Assembly: GCA_014529385.2 (NCBI GenBank)
Contig: CM043959.1
Span: 10,940,809 to 11,004,808 of the forward strand
From: Adiantum capillus-veneris
Lineage: Eukaryota > Streptophyta > Polypodiopsida > Polypodiales > Pteridaceae
Reading direction: 5' to 3'
Length of the DNA stretch: 64,000 bases
The translations under genes and the position numbers were made by a program. The notes below the pieces were generated by a model, which was not told the origin of the DNA, did not search any database, and saw nothing but the letters and a program-made list of their open reading frames with translations. Below are positions 1 to 10,905 of this stretch, one piece after another. The stretch's first letter is position 1. The number at the start of each line of letters is the position of its first letter.

Positions 1-1256
1 CCATTGGAGGCTTTGGGCTTGGAAGAGCTGTCCACTGGCACGAGTGCAGTGGGATCCTACAGAGGGGTTTTGGAGGGACCCTTTCTCTTCAGCCGACCAT
101 TCAGGGGTCCCTTTCTTTCAGTACACTGTTCGACTGGGACATCACATACTGGTAGCACGGAGAGAGGCTTGTCCTGCTGCAACACCTTATTGGCAGGAGG
201 GGGGTCTCAAAGCTGAGTTCTTGTCAGCCTTTTGGGCGAGGTTGTGGGACGCTAGACAACCGCGGCTAGTCACTCTGTTCCAGTGGCTAGTTGCACAAAG
301 AGCTACAACAATGGGGAGCTGGCTAGTATATAGTGGCCTTTTGGCAGCATGCACAGCTTGTGACCATCCTTTGTAGAGTCAATGTCACTGTTTGTGGGAC
401 TGCCCTATGGCACAACAGGTTTGGCTTTGGGTCCTTCGGCTGATGCCAGCTCTTTCCACAACACGACAATACACCTGGGGGGCAGCTGCTTGGTCCACTC
501 TCACAGGTCCTACAGTTTGAGCTATCAGTGATACAGGGGGGTCGACCTACACTCTAGCCTGTGATAGAGCTTACTCCACAGGAGTGGTGCAGTGAGAGAG
601 AGGTGTGTTGGGAGCTCGTCTGTGGCCTGACACTCTGATTCATCTGGTTGGCCCGCTACTTTTGCATCTTCGAGGCTCGCCTTGTGCCACTAGCGGAGAT
701 TGTTCGAGATTTCCATACTCTCAGGGTACAGTTCGAGAGACTTCAGGGCAGCTCCAACTGCTTGTGGGAGCGTAGAGAGACGTTCCTTCGACTCTGGCGC
801 CCTAGGCCTTTCTTCACCATGGTCCGGGGTGAGCTCAGATGGCACTATTGTCCACCCGTGTGGCTTTTCCCTCCTCCCATCTTCTGATTTAGGCCTCATT
901 GTACATATGCTATTTTTTCATTGGGAGAGTCTTCCCTTATGATTGTTTTAACCCTCTCTAGTAGAGGTGGTTGTAGCCCTAGGGGCAGTTTTACTAACTA
1001 ATAGAAGGATCTTTTTTCTGAAAGAAAAAAAACTTGCCATAGACGATTTAGTGTGATTAGCACCCTTTTATCACCACATGTATCCACAGGAAAGGTCATG
1101 AAACATAGATAGAAATGACTTAATACTTTTGTCATTTCATCTACAATAGAAGTGAGCATAATACCTTTAGCATTTGTAGAACAATGTCCACTTCTATTGG
1201 ACTAAATCCGTATGTACATTTGATGTGCTAGCTCCATCATTACCCCTCTTTTGAAC
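1..1256. other. Unassigned left edge, probable 3' flank of element A
   Basis: I recognise no protein in any frame. The stretch lies beyond the pol stop of the minus-strand chromovirus, where its 3' untranslated region and 3' LTR would be expected. I could not place a polypurine tract or a TG...CA LTR edge, and a second LTR copy to compare with is not in view. The short open frames here have no domain-like motifs. Confidence 0.5.
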
Positions 1257-1732
1257 TCATTGGGTTGGGGCATACGTAGGTTGTAACCCAAAGGCCTCAA
1301 GGTAAAGCTGCAGTACATTCGGTGACTTTAGCAGTTCACTCTCTTCCATCCACTTTGCATCCATAGGTGGATAGTTCCTAAACTTCACCAAATACTGTCG
1401 TGCAACTTTTTCCTTAACTTTCTTTCCTTATGTGCCAAAACCTGCTCAACTACCAAGTCCTCATCAAGTTCCTCAACTTCTGGTTGATCCTCATCTGGCA
1501 TATCTTTTGGCACATCACCCATGAAGGATCTTAGAACACTCACGTGAAACGCATTATGAATCTTCCACGTATTAGGCAATTTCAGCCTATAAGCAACATC
1601 GCTGATCTTCTCAAGTACTTGAAAAGGCCCATGCATGCTGAGCTTCGAAAACAACCTTTCCTTGCCCTTCATCTTCTCTAACCTTGCCTTTTCAAACCGT
1701 AGAAGTACCCAATCACGAAGTGAAAACAACAA
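1257..1732 (-). pseudogene. Integrase C-terminus with chromodomain (element A)
   Basis: The first part (1385-1732) shows the GPF-x-VLEKI, AYRLKLP and IHNAFHVS-type motifs of the gypsy integrase C-terminal domain, which binds DNA. After a one-base shift at about 1385 the frame continues with LVKF, NYPP, a KWMEESELL stretch and a leucine-rich helix, then stops at 1257-1259. That is the pattern of a retroelement chromodomain (VKW-x-GY-P...W-E-x-E), the module thought to steer insertion to modified chromatin. The call of a chromovirus rests on this segment. The frameshift means the tail is no longer made. Confidence 0.8.
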
Positions 1733-2508
1733 TTTACAACGTTGACGATCAACATCCTTTTTTGCTTTGCTTGAGTCTTCTCCAAGGCAAGCTTGATCTT
1801 TTTATACATTTCATCTATATTGTCATCATAACGATCTACTTCGAACATTTTGTCGTTTGTGCACAAAATGGGAGGAACCTTTTTGCCACCCTCAACAATC
1901 TTAAAAGGTGCCTTGCTTGTTGACGAAAGCACCGTATTGTTGTACGCATTCTCAAACATAGGTAGATACTGTTCCCACTTGCCCTTATTATCTGACATAT
2001 AGCATTTCAACCGATCTAAGACAATAGAATGAGCCTCTTCCGACTGTCCATCAGTTTGTGGATGAATTGAGGAGGAAAACTTGAGTGTGGTTCCCATGTT
2101 TTCAAACAAGCCTCTCCAAAACAGACTCGTCATACGAGGATCACGATCATTGACAATAGATTGTGGCATACCATGGTACTTGAACACATTGTACATAAAC
2201 AAACGTGCCATTTGGTCATGTTTTTTTCTTCTTCTTGACAGGAATAAAATGGGCGTGCTTGCTGAACGTGCAAATAATGGTCCATATACCATCATTCCCT
2301 GTCGGTGTTCTTGGAAGATCAAAAATAAAATCCATAGCAATGCTTTCCCATGGCTTATCTGGAATAGGCAGTGGCTGTAATAACCCTGGTGCCTTTTGCC
2401 TGTCAAACTTGACCTTTTGGCAAATCATGCATGCTCGCACAAAGGCATCTACATCTCTTCTTAAAGTAGGCCAATAAAAGAATGTCTCGATCGCTTTTAC
2501 TGTCGCAT
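1733..2508 (-). pseudogene. Integrase zinc finger and catalytic core (element A)
   Basis: Reading leftwards from 2508, the end of the HHCC finger is seen (FYWPTLRRDV, then CMICQKVK). The core follows with AMDFIFDLP (first catalytic Asp), VNDRDPRMTS (second Asp) and DGQSEEAH (Glu), so the DDE triad is intact. The segment WEQYLPMFENAYN is typical of gypsy integrases. A frameshift at about 2220-2400 in a lysine-rich stretch splits the core into two frames. Another near 1730 disconnects it from the C-terminal domain. Confidence 0.85.
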
Positions 2509-3960
2509 CTATACAACGATGCCTTGCATACGATGGACATGGATTTCTATGATAACCTTATGTTGCAATGGCCTAGTGACACATAATCTGCCATGCATCA
2601 TCATAAAACCATCCTTGAGAAGGTAGTGCTCATGGCGTTGCCCATCTTGCAACTGTTCAAAGATCCTTGCAAAATCTTCATCAATAGCATAGTGCTCCAT
2701 GTCATCAAGCTCATGATGATAAGGAATTGACACAGCTGAAATTTGTGGCTTTCTTGATAACATATCAGCCACAACATTCTTCTTGCCTTCCACATGAAAA
2801 ATTTGAAAGTGGAACATAGAGAGAATGTTTGCCCATCGCATATGCTTTTCAGATAATTTTGACTGTGTCAAGAAGTAGCGCAAGGTCTGATGATCTGTCT
2901 AGACAACAAAATCAACACCTAACAAGTAGTGCTTCCAACTAGAAAGCGCATGAATCACGGCCAATAGCTCTTTTATAGATTTGCATCGTCTTTTCTGGCC
3001 CTTGCAAGATTCTGCTCTCGTAAGCTACTACCCGACCATCTTGCATTAACACTGCCCCACTACTGTTGCCACATGCATCACACTGGATCACAAATGACTC
3101 GAGATCTGGTAAGACAATTATTGGATGCGAAGTCATCTTTTCCTTTAAGAGATTAAAACCTGAAATCTCTTTTTGTGTCCACTTGAGCGTGACCTCTTTC
3201 TTTTGTAAAGCACGAAGGGGTGAATCAATCTTGGCAAAGTTCCCGATAAACCTTTTGTAGTAAGAGCATAAGCCCAAGAAGCTACGGAGATCATGCATAG
3301 TCTTCAAATCTGGCCATGTCCTAATTGCTTCAACCTTGGCAAGATCCATTTGGACACCATCTTTTGACACTATGTGGCCAAGAAAGTGAGTCTCTTCCAA
3401 GAAGAACTCACTTTTCTTAGGATTAACAAGCAACCTGTGACTGCATAGCTTCTCGAAGACAATGGTCAAGTAACGCCTATGTTCCTCTTCATTCTTTGAG
3501 TAGACTATCATGTCGTCAAAGAATGTGCCAACAAACTTTTGATGTGGGCGGAAAATCCGATCCATCATCCTATTGAACGTAGCAGGAGCATTTGTAAGAC
3601 CGAACGGCATCACTAAGAACTCATACAGATCAAATGTCGTCCTAAATGCACATCGTCTGGCATGATACGGATCTAATAGTACCCACTCTTAAGGTCTATC
3701 CTGCTGAAAATTGCAGCACCCTCTAGTCGGTCAAGAGTATCATCAATCCTTGGGATAGGAAACCTGTTCTTGATGGTATTCTTATTCAATGCACGGTAAT
3801 CAATACACATACGTCAAGAGCCATCCTTCTTTGGGGAGCAAAAGGGTGAAGGTGAATCAACCCTTTCTCTAACAACTCCTTTACTTGGCCCATAATCTCT
3901 TTTTGCTGAGCCGCATTAACCTTTGTTTGGTGGGCTACAACCTGGCACCAAATCTATCGC
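2509..3960 (-). pseudogene. Reverse transcriptase and RNase H (element A)
   Basis: From 3960 leftwards the RT N-terminus ([35 protein letters not shown]) leads into MPFGLTNAPATF and the active site FFDDMIVYSK, an FxDD form of the YxDD box. GHIVSKDG and RSFLGLCSYY follow. The connection and RNase H carry VIQCDACG, TLKWTQKE and, after an in-frame TAG, HQTL and ADMLSRKP. There are stops near 3650-3830 and a shift at about 2940. Domain content and order match chromovirus pol. The enzyme would copy element RNA into cDNA in virus-like particles, but it is inactive here. Confidence 0.9.
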
Positions 3961-4196
3961 ATGATCCTCAGGCCTCTCTGGCGGCAATCGAGACGGTAAT
4001 GAATCAGAAAAGCAGTCACTAAACTCTTGCAAAAATGCTGACCTATCTTTATCTAACACAGATAAATTTGATTGATAATTATCTCAAACATCACGTGCAA
4101 AAATCAAGTATGCAAAAAGATGATAGTCGAAGCAGATACAGTAGGGGTAGACTCCCCTATAAGCTTTACATCAAGGATGTGAGTTTTGCCCCTATG

Positions 4197-4975
4197 CTAA
4201 AGGGTGATCTTTTTGTTGAAGACATCCAACACTCCATGTATATGGAACATCCACGGGATTCCCAACAGCGCATCGCACCCGCACCCGCACCCTTCTAGTG
4301 GCATGATGTAAAATTCTTCTGTGTCCACATATGACTGAATATGCAGACGCAACTTTCCAATGATAGGCGTAACACACCCCGAGTGGCAAGGACATGCCAA
4401 CCTTGCCTCTGGTGTGTACCCTATCTCTTCAACTTTGATACCCAATTCTGGTGAGATAAAGTTTGCTTTAACATCCGGATCAAAGAAGATAAGTGGTGTC
4501 TGGTCCCTGACTTTACCCCACGCTCTGCATGACTCATTGGCATATGAACTTGGCCTATTACCCACCATATCTAGCACTAGACTTGCTGTGGGTTTGGGCT
4601 TCTTGCCTTTCCTATCCTCTTTATCATCCGAATCAGTTGGTCTTCTTCTCTGTGGACAATCTGTAGCAAAGTGACGAGGCTGCTCGCATATGAAACATTT
4701 GTTCTCTGCCATTAAAGCCTTTTGGGCACAAAAGGCTTCCTTTTCTTTTCCTTAGTCTGTCCTTTAAACGTCTCGGTTGAGTCCTTACCGTTGCCTATTC
4801 TGACCCCTTGGACGCTTCATGAGTCACTTTCACAACGGGCTTCTTTGCAGAATTTTTCTTTTGCTGACCCCCTTTCATGTTGCCTTGAAACTCATTGTCC
4901 TTTCCCTCCAACAAGGCAAGACGAATGTTGGCAACTGCCATAAGCTGAGTGAGGGTAGCCACTATGTTCTTTATA
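4197..4975 (-). pseudogene. Gag tail, CCHC knuckle and aspartic protease (element A)
   Basis: About 4800-4975 encodes a Lys/Gln-rich Gag tail. After a frame change the 171-residue open frame 4197-4712 starts with a CCHC knuckle (CFICEQPRHFATDC, spacing 2-4-4), then a basic linker, then a retropepsin-like domain with FFDPDVKANFIS and ALLGIPW. The catalytic Asp is followed by Pro-Asp instead of Ser/Thr-Gly. The sister copy at 5050 has DPGA, so Asp for Gly is probably a later mutation. The knuckle binds RNA and the protease would cleave the polyprotein. Confidence 0.8.
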
Positions 4976-5049
4976 CAGGAATCTCGAAGAGAACTAGACC
5001 CGTGATTTGACCAATACTTGATATTTATGGCATTAACCTCGAGAGTACG

Positions 5050-5391
5050 AATTAATTGTGCAAAGCTTATGGCAAAGTCAACGTCTTAAAAGCTCTGATC
5101 TTCTTTGACCCCGGTGCTACAGAGAACTTCATCCATCTAGCCTTCCTCGAGCAGATGCACTTTGATAACGATGCCGAGGATGGAGAACTTGAAGCCGAGC
5201 TAGCCACGAGGCAAACTCAAAAAGTGGTACCGCTCATTGGTGCTCTTCCAATGACTATTCAAGGCTATCATGGAAAAGCCAATTTTCACATTATGAGGTT
5301 GGCCAATTGCGACGTTCTCTTGGGCATGCCTTGGCATGACGAGAGTGATGCGACCCTCCACATCCGGAACCGTACCATTATATTGATGTAG
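5050..5391 (+). pseudogene. Aspartic protease fragment of sister chromovirus (element B)
   Basis: A 110-residue frame carries KAYGKV, LIFFDPGATENFI, PLIGALPMTI and CDVLLGMPWH. These are the flap and active-site landmarks of a gypsy retropepsin, in the same order as the minus-strand copy at 4197-4620. It starts abruptly at a region matching the interior of that copy, so Gag is missing. It stops at 5389-5391 without reaching RT. The matching RT lies 4.2 kb downstream on the same strand, which suggests an insertion between them. Confidence 0.75.
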
Positions 5392-5629
5392 TAGGACAAG
5401 CTAGTCGTCCTCAAAGTTCGGCTGTCTGAATAACAACCTGAATGAATTATCTAGTCGATTTCAATACTTTTGAACTCTGTTTGAGAAAGTACTGTTTGAA
5501 ATGGATGGTATCTGTTTTAAACTTGTCTACGGATTTGAATTGTTTGACTTTGGTATAATAGTGGTTTCAATGCTTGGTGATTTACTCTCGGGTGGAGTAG
5601 TGAGAAATGTTGTTTTGGTACTGTCTGAA

Positions 5630-5843
5630 CCTCGAAATGACGCAGACGGGATGCCTAGGGACCGTTTTGTTGTAATGCTTGAAAACCTTGGAACAATGCA
5701 TACGGCACGTTTGGGGAGCGTTTCATTGTACGTTGGAAAACCTCCGAACGATGCAGACGGGATGTCTGGGGAGCGTTTGGTTGTATGCTTGAAACCTCCA
5801 GGTGACGCAGGTTGCGGTCTAGGGAGCGTTTGGTTGTATCAGT
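5630..5843 (+). repeat. Four-copy degenerate 55-bp minisatellite
   Basis: Units start at about 5630, 5686, 5741 and 5795 (periods 56, 55 and 54 bp). Each begins CCTC/CCTT, carries a GA(C/T)GCAGACGGGATG-like core, then a (G/C)GTTTxxTTGTA segment, and ends GAAA. The copies have diverged, so the array is old. The period is not a multiple of three, so a coding role is unlikely. Confidence 0.75.
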
Positions 5844-5881
5844 CCTCTGAGCTCATGGCCCAGACATTTTTAGGTTATTTG

Positions 5882-5882
<1 letters not shown>

Positions 5883-5913
<31 letters not shown>
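5883..5913 (+). repeat. Homopolymer G31
   Basis: 31 consecutive G. Its length may be imprecise, as sequencing of such runs is error-prone. Confidence 0.9.
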
Positions 5914-5914
<1 letters not shown>

Positions 5915-6355
5915 CGAGTATCTTCATACTGCAGACTGTTTGTCTTGAGGGAGTGCTTAGCAACGTTGTTCGTTGTGTCTTGTAACATGCATAAGTGAGC
6001 ATTTGTGTTGCATTGTGATGTGCCAACCACTGAAAATGTTCCTAATTGGACGAGATTGCCTAGGTATGTAATTTTAGCGCATTGAGATACCCGTTCATGA
6101 TCAACGCGGTCTTGGTGTGATGGCTAATTTCGCTATGCAGAATATCAAGAGCTTTGATTTGGAATGAGAATATACTCCTTATTGGATGATATTTTTTTGG
6201 GAAGCCAACGATGCAGGATATCAAGAGCTTTGATCTGGAATGAGAAAACAAATTGTCCCTCGAAATGTCCCTTGGAATGACCCTCGGAATTTTTTGAGCT
6301 ACTCTTCTTTCAAGAATGGGGGATGTCATAAATTGCTGATATGTCAAGCCACTGA

Positions 6356-7060
6356 GAACGGAGCCAACCTGCAGATCCTGGTCGAGGGGCCTAAAACCTA
6401 AGAAGAAGCAGCAACAAAAGTTTTACCAACTTACAAAGCCTCGCCGAGTGGGAAAATTTTAAAAATAGTTCTTACCAACTTATTTGACTCCATCTGATGG
6501 GGCCTAGGTGACCCAAAGACTAATAAAATAAAGTAGGACCCAATCACAGACACAGAGGACTTGCGTAACAGTTGATGACGTGGCAGGACAATAGGGACAC
6601 CTGCAAATCGCGTTGTAGGTTGTTGCCGTGGCAGGTGTAAGGAATTCCGCGTTTTACGTTGATGACGTGGCAGCTGTACAGATTTCCGTGAATCACGCTG
6701 GCAGCCATGGGCTGCTAGCCTTTGGACCAGCTGTTTTTAGAACTTGAAGCTTTTCATGTAACTGCTTCTAGAGGCCAAGGCCCTTTAAATATGACCTATG
6801 GGCTCTCACTCTGGCAGTCTATCCGTAGGAGATTCAGAGCAGAGCCATGGGAGTTGTACCGTGTTGAGGCAATATAAAGAAATTGAAAAAGATCCGTGGG
6901 GCGGTAGGCTTTGGCTTTCACCCGAACTTCTTTACTTTAGACTCAAACACATAGAGCACTTTGCAAAGGGAACCTGCGACGGGAATTAACACTTATGCAC
7001 ACACACGGCTTGGAAGCTAGAATGCTTCGAGTAGACGCCGACAACCTGTAGGCCACAAAA
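6356..7060 (+). repeat. LTR-like repeat, copy L
   Basis: Shares an ordered series of blocks with 8700-9180: a GTTTTAC(C/T)AACTT block, a GAGGGGCC/GAGGGGTC block, TGATGACGTGGCAG motifs, CAAATCGCGT, GCCCATGG/GCCATGGG, TAGCCTTTGG/TAGCTTTTGA, GCTTTTCATGTAAC, a CCCTTTAAAT/TCCTTTAAAA TATA-like box and AATA(A)TAAAGAAA. This order of upstream elements, TATA-like box and A-rich signal looks like LTR U3/R. A sequence starting TTGGCGCC follows at 7061. Edges are approximate and no TG...CA termini were fixed. Confidence 0.55.
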
Positions 7061-8699
7061 TTGGCGCCCCTTTCGGTATTTCTTTATATATTATCAGAGG
7101 GAATAAGACCTGTGATTTTCTACGAGCTGCCCCGCATAATTAGGGCTGAAATCCACCCGTTCTGGCCTGATTTCAGAAGCATAACTATACTAGGACGCTT
7201 CACAGATAGTATCCCCAAGCAATAAATGACTTTCCCGACGCATACGTACACTTAGGAAAACCTGGCGAGAATCTGCAGCACGCTGAATTCTCTGTTTGCT
7301 GCCCCAAAAACGTGCCAGATCACCTCTACAGCGGTCCTCTAGCATCCCTGGACCTCCTAGGGGGATTAGAGACCGTTTAGGGCCGAAACCCTAAACCTGC
7401 AAAAATGCACAGCAGGCTGAATTCCCTGTTTTGGGCTTCGTTTCCGAGCCGGTCGCATCCGTAGCAAGTCCTCGAGCTCCCGCACCTGTAGGGCTACTTG
7501 CCCTTTGAATCGGACGCGATTTCTCACGTGAAACCTCTCTGAATTCACCTGTACCTGCGGGGGATTAGCAACTAGCTAACCCAATACCTGTGCAAGAGGC
7601 TCTTGCCTCGGCAATCGCGCATGAACCCACACAAATGTACATTAGTCAAACGAACAGCCCTCTTGTGGGGCATCACATAACTGCACGTAGGGGAGAGAGG
7701 GCAGTGTGTAGTGTGCACGGCATCACTTCTAGCACCACATTGTACATAGAGTGGAAAGAAAGCACTATAGCTCTTAACCTGTGACAGTTCTTGCAAAATG
7801 AGCCTCCCAGCTTAAAAATCAGCGCTACCTTCTCTTGCAAGAGGAAAGTGCACTAAAATGCGCCACTTGGGCACGATTACAAGCAATTTCCCGTTTCGGG
7901 GCTGCCGCCTAAAAATCTCCCGACTCGTTGCCCAGTTGACTTCGCGGCAAAGTTGTAAAATGTTCCCCTTGTCATTCCGAAGGTAATGACGCGAACACAT
8001 TTCATGGCCCGAAATAGCAGTTTCCTAATTTTTAAGAGATGCTTCCGTTAGGCTCTCACTGGTCATCCGACCATCTATCGTCCTTGGGACGACATTCAAA
8101 AGTGCAATGTGGCCCAATTGTCGGATACTTTCCTTTGGTGATCCCACCTTGACTTTATGCCTTTATTGATATTGAGTTCACTTCCTAGTATCCACCAAGT
8201 TGCTAAGTGCGACGGGGGGACCTACATGACCTTGGACTGAGCCTAGACATCCTCTTACTATACGAATTCCAGTGCCGACCAACTTCCCGTCTGCGGGTGA
8301 AACTACCGTTCACATTGGCCATACAATGTCCTTGCAACTTCAAAAAGAGGGTCTCAAAAATAAAACAAAAATCATTGGAAAGAAACCAACAACTAAGGTT
8401 AGCATTTGCCACGTCCTCATGACATAGTTAACAATTGCCACGTCCTCGTGACAGAAATACCGAAAGGGGCGCCAAGGTTTGGGGCCAGTGCTCTCTTGGG
8501 GTGGTACTTCGCCACTCCGCGTCTCGTGTGTCGTGCATCACTTTCAGTTCAGTTGTTATTTGAAGTGCTTAAAGTTGTTCATCCTGTTCCTTTCTATTGG
8601 TACGTGGTGCCGGTTCCGTTACAGTTGTCTTCGTGCAAGTGCTAGATTTATGCGGTCTAGTATGTCGGTGCTTAGAGTCAGTGTCTACTGAACTAGTTT
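7061..8699. other. Non-coding stretch bounded by a 23-bp inverted repeat
   Basis: 7061-7083 (TTGGCGCCCCTTTCGGTATT and on) is the exact reverse complement of 8453-8475. The interior shows many short frames on both strands but no family motif. A 19-bp segment beginning TTGCCACGTCCTC is present twice at 8406-8453. The first seven bases of the inverted repeat (TGGCGCC) match the start of a primer-binding site for a tRNA ending GGCGCCA, but the rest does not match tRNA-Asp. Confidence 0.5.
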
Positions 8700-9180
8700 T
8701 ACTGTCATAAAGTGAAGATATGGCAAGGCCTGAACCATAGCAAAAGAGGCAGAAGAAGTTTTACTAACTTGTAGGTATCTTTCGAGGGGCCCAAGGGGGT
8801 TAGGATTAAAAACCTAACGTGCCTAACTTATGAAACCCGCTCGAGGGGTCTTAAACCTTTCTAAAATAACAGCAAGAGGCCCAAATTGCGAAGCAATTGA
8901 TGACGTAGGTTGTACGGATCGCCGCAAATCGCGTCGTGATTTGCGTTGACAGCAGATGACGTGGCAGATAGTATGGACAGCCCATGGAGTACTAGCTTTT
9001 GAGGCTCGAGATTCTTTTAGACTAATGCTTTTCATGTAACAACTTTTGAGCTAGACCTACGTCCTTTAAAAGGGTGCCATGGCCTCCTTTGCCGACAGAT
9101 TAGCTTGGGAGCACTGCGAAGAGAGAGGACCCTTGGACCTTGTACTTGTGCAAGCATAATAATAAAGAAATACCGAGAAG
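8700..9180 (+). repeat. LTR-like repeat, copy R
   Basis: Diverged direct copy of 6356-7060 with the same order of blocks (ACGT-core motifs at about 8898 and 8955, GCTTTTCATGTAAC at about 9027, a TTTAAAA box at about 9064 and AATAATAAAGAAA at about 9158). The distance between copies is about 2.3 kb. If they are an LTR pair, the internal part is very short and non-coding. They could equally be two solo LTRs. Confidence 0.5.
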
Positions 9181-9611
9181 GGTTGTCACTATGAGGTGTA
9201 TTTTTCCTGCTGCCTTCTTTAAATATGTACTACATATTTTATATTTTTCTCCTTTAAACCTGTTTTCCCCGAAACCCTTGAAAAGGTGCAAGTGGACATT
9301 GCATGGCCAACGTGAAACGGTTGCGGCCAAACAGGTTTCTCACATTGGGAATCTAGGTCGGTCAGTCTGGGACTAGTTTCGCCAGTTTGCACTGAGTTAG
9401 GATGAGTATTGAAGCTTGTGTGCGCCAGATAGAATTTGGGCCACTTGTCAAGTCACTTACAACTTCATAAGTTGGTGGGTTCGAGGAATTAAACCAAAAG
9501 GAGCAAATTGGACACAGGGTAGTAGGAGAGCAACTTGCAAGTCAACACAAACAGTCCAGGCTCTCGTTCATGGCGCATGCGCCTTGAATAAGAATAACAT
9601 CAAGAACATGT
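9181..9611 (+). other. Unassigned, between LTR-like copy R and RT
   Basis: No motif seen up to about 9600, where the RT palm of element B begins to be readable in a different frame. No primer-binding site was found after copy R. Confidence 0.4.
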
Positions 9612-10905
9612 TCCCCATACCGACATCCTTGATCGGCTCAAAGGAGCGTCATTGTTTACCAGGATAGACCTAAAGAGTGGGTACCACCAGATACACATTA
9701 GGCCAAAAGATGTCCATAAGACTGCATTCAAGACAACATTTGGTCTCTATGAGTTTCTTGTCATGCCATTCGGTCTCACAAATGCTCCTCCCATGTTCAA
9801 TAGAATGATGGACATAATATTTAGACCACATAGAAACTTTGTGGGTACCTTCTTTGATGACGTGATTGTCTACTCAAAGTCTGAAGAGGAGCATAGGGAG
9901 CACTTGATTGCAGTTTTCAATGAGCTAAGCAAGTACATGCTACTCATTAATGCGAAGAAGAGTGAATTCTTTTTGGAAGAGATTCACTTCCTCGGGCACA
10001 TTGTTTCAATGGATGGGGTACGTATGATCTTGCCAAAGTGATAGGAATCAGGTCATGGCCCGACTTGAAGTCCGTACATGACATCCGAAGCTTTTTAGGA
10101 TTATGTTCCTACAGGAGGTTCATCCGAAATTTTGTTGAGATTGCTTCTCCACTCTATGCACTGCAAGGGAAAGGAGTTACTTTCAAGTGGATAGCCAAGG
10201 AAATTTTAGCCTTCAAACACTTGAAAGAAAAGTTGACTTCAAATCCGGTCATCATTTTGCCAGATCTTTCGAAACCTTTTGTGGTTCAATGTGATGCATG
10301 TGGCCACAGTCTTGGTGCGGTTCTAATGGAGAATGGCCGAGTAGTTGCATATGAGAGCAAAATTCTTTTGAAGACCAAAAGGAACTTGCAAGTTTATGAG
10401 AAAGAATTGCTGGCAGTAATTCACGCTCTCACTAGTTGGAAACACTATCTGCTAGGGGCTGATTTTGTTGTCCAAACAAATCATCAAACCTTGGGATATT
10501 TTCTTACACAAATGAAGTTGCCTGATAAACACATGCGATGGGCAAACATCTTGTCAATGTTCCATTTTCAGATTGTGCATGTGCAAGGGAAAAAGAATGT
10601 GGTGGCTGATGCGTTGTCACGAAAGCCCCAAATTTCGGCTGATTTTGTTGTCCAAACAAATCATCAAACCTTGGGATATTTTCACACAAACGAAACTGTC
10701 TGATAAACACATGTGATGGGCAAACATCTTGTCAATGTTCCATTTTCAGATTGTGCATGTGCAAGGGAAAAAGAACGTGGTGGCTGATGCGTTGTCACAA
10801 AAGCCCCAAATTTCGGCAGTGTCAATTCCGTACCATTGTGAACTAGACGAAATGAAGCCACAATATGCTGAAGATTCAGATTTTGCAAGGATCATGTGCT
10901 CGCTC
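9612..10905 (+). pseudogene. Reverse transcriptase and RNase H (element B)
   Basis: The frame opens with [20 protein letters not shown], passes VMPFGLTNAP and the active site FFDDVIVYSK, then GHIVSMDG. It shifts at about 10040 into RSFLGLCSY, TFKWIAKEI, VVQCDACG (RNase H Asp), YEKELLAVIHAL (Glu) and TNHQTL. These are the same landmarks in the same order as element A, with highly similar residues. The RNase H part contains a 180-bp tandem duplication, and a 2-bp loss in the second copy ends the frame. Integrase is absent downstream. Confidence 0.88.
10459..10816 (+). repeat. 180-bp tandem duplication inside RNase H
   Basis: The segment beginning CTGATTTTGTTGTCCAAAC at 10459 recurs 180 bp later and runs through the ADALSRKPQIS-coding stretch in both copies. 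180 bp keeps frame, but the second copy has lost 2 bp near 10685, which shifts it. Copies are still nearly identical, so the duplication is younger than the element's decay. Confidence 0.9.

Larger units (their letters stand above)
1257..4975 (-). mobile_element. Ty3/gypsy chromovirus relic (element A)
   Basis: Read on the minus strand, the order is Gag tail, CCHC knuckle, aspartic protease, reverse transcriptase, RNase H, integrase and chromodomain. This is the order of plant chromoviruses. Each domain is recognisable, but frameshifts and stops separate them, so the copy is dead. Its RT is very close in sequence to the plus-strand RT at 9612-10905, so both are copies of one family. No LTRs were found. 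The Gag end is cut at about 4975, just before an oppositely oriented relative. Confidence 0.85.
5392..6355 (+). other. Unassigned stretch with minisatellite and poly-G
   Basis: A 166-codon frame (5501-5998) exists, but it is built across a degenerate 55-bp minisatellite and a G31 run, which explains its length. At 6135-6250 a segment around ATCAAGAGCTTTGAT is repeated once about 72-75 bp apart. No protein family is recognised. Confidence 0.5.

Noticed and set aside
4197-5391. The DP(G/D) protease active site as a novel variant
   Set aside because: Asp-Pro-Gly in place of Asp-Ser/Thr-Gly is found in other plant gypsy proteases, so it is not new. The Asp-Pro-Asp of element A is most likely decay.
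7366-8412. Several 60-74 codon frames on both strands
   Set aside because: Overlapping, motif-free, with no continuity between neighbouring frames.
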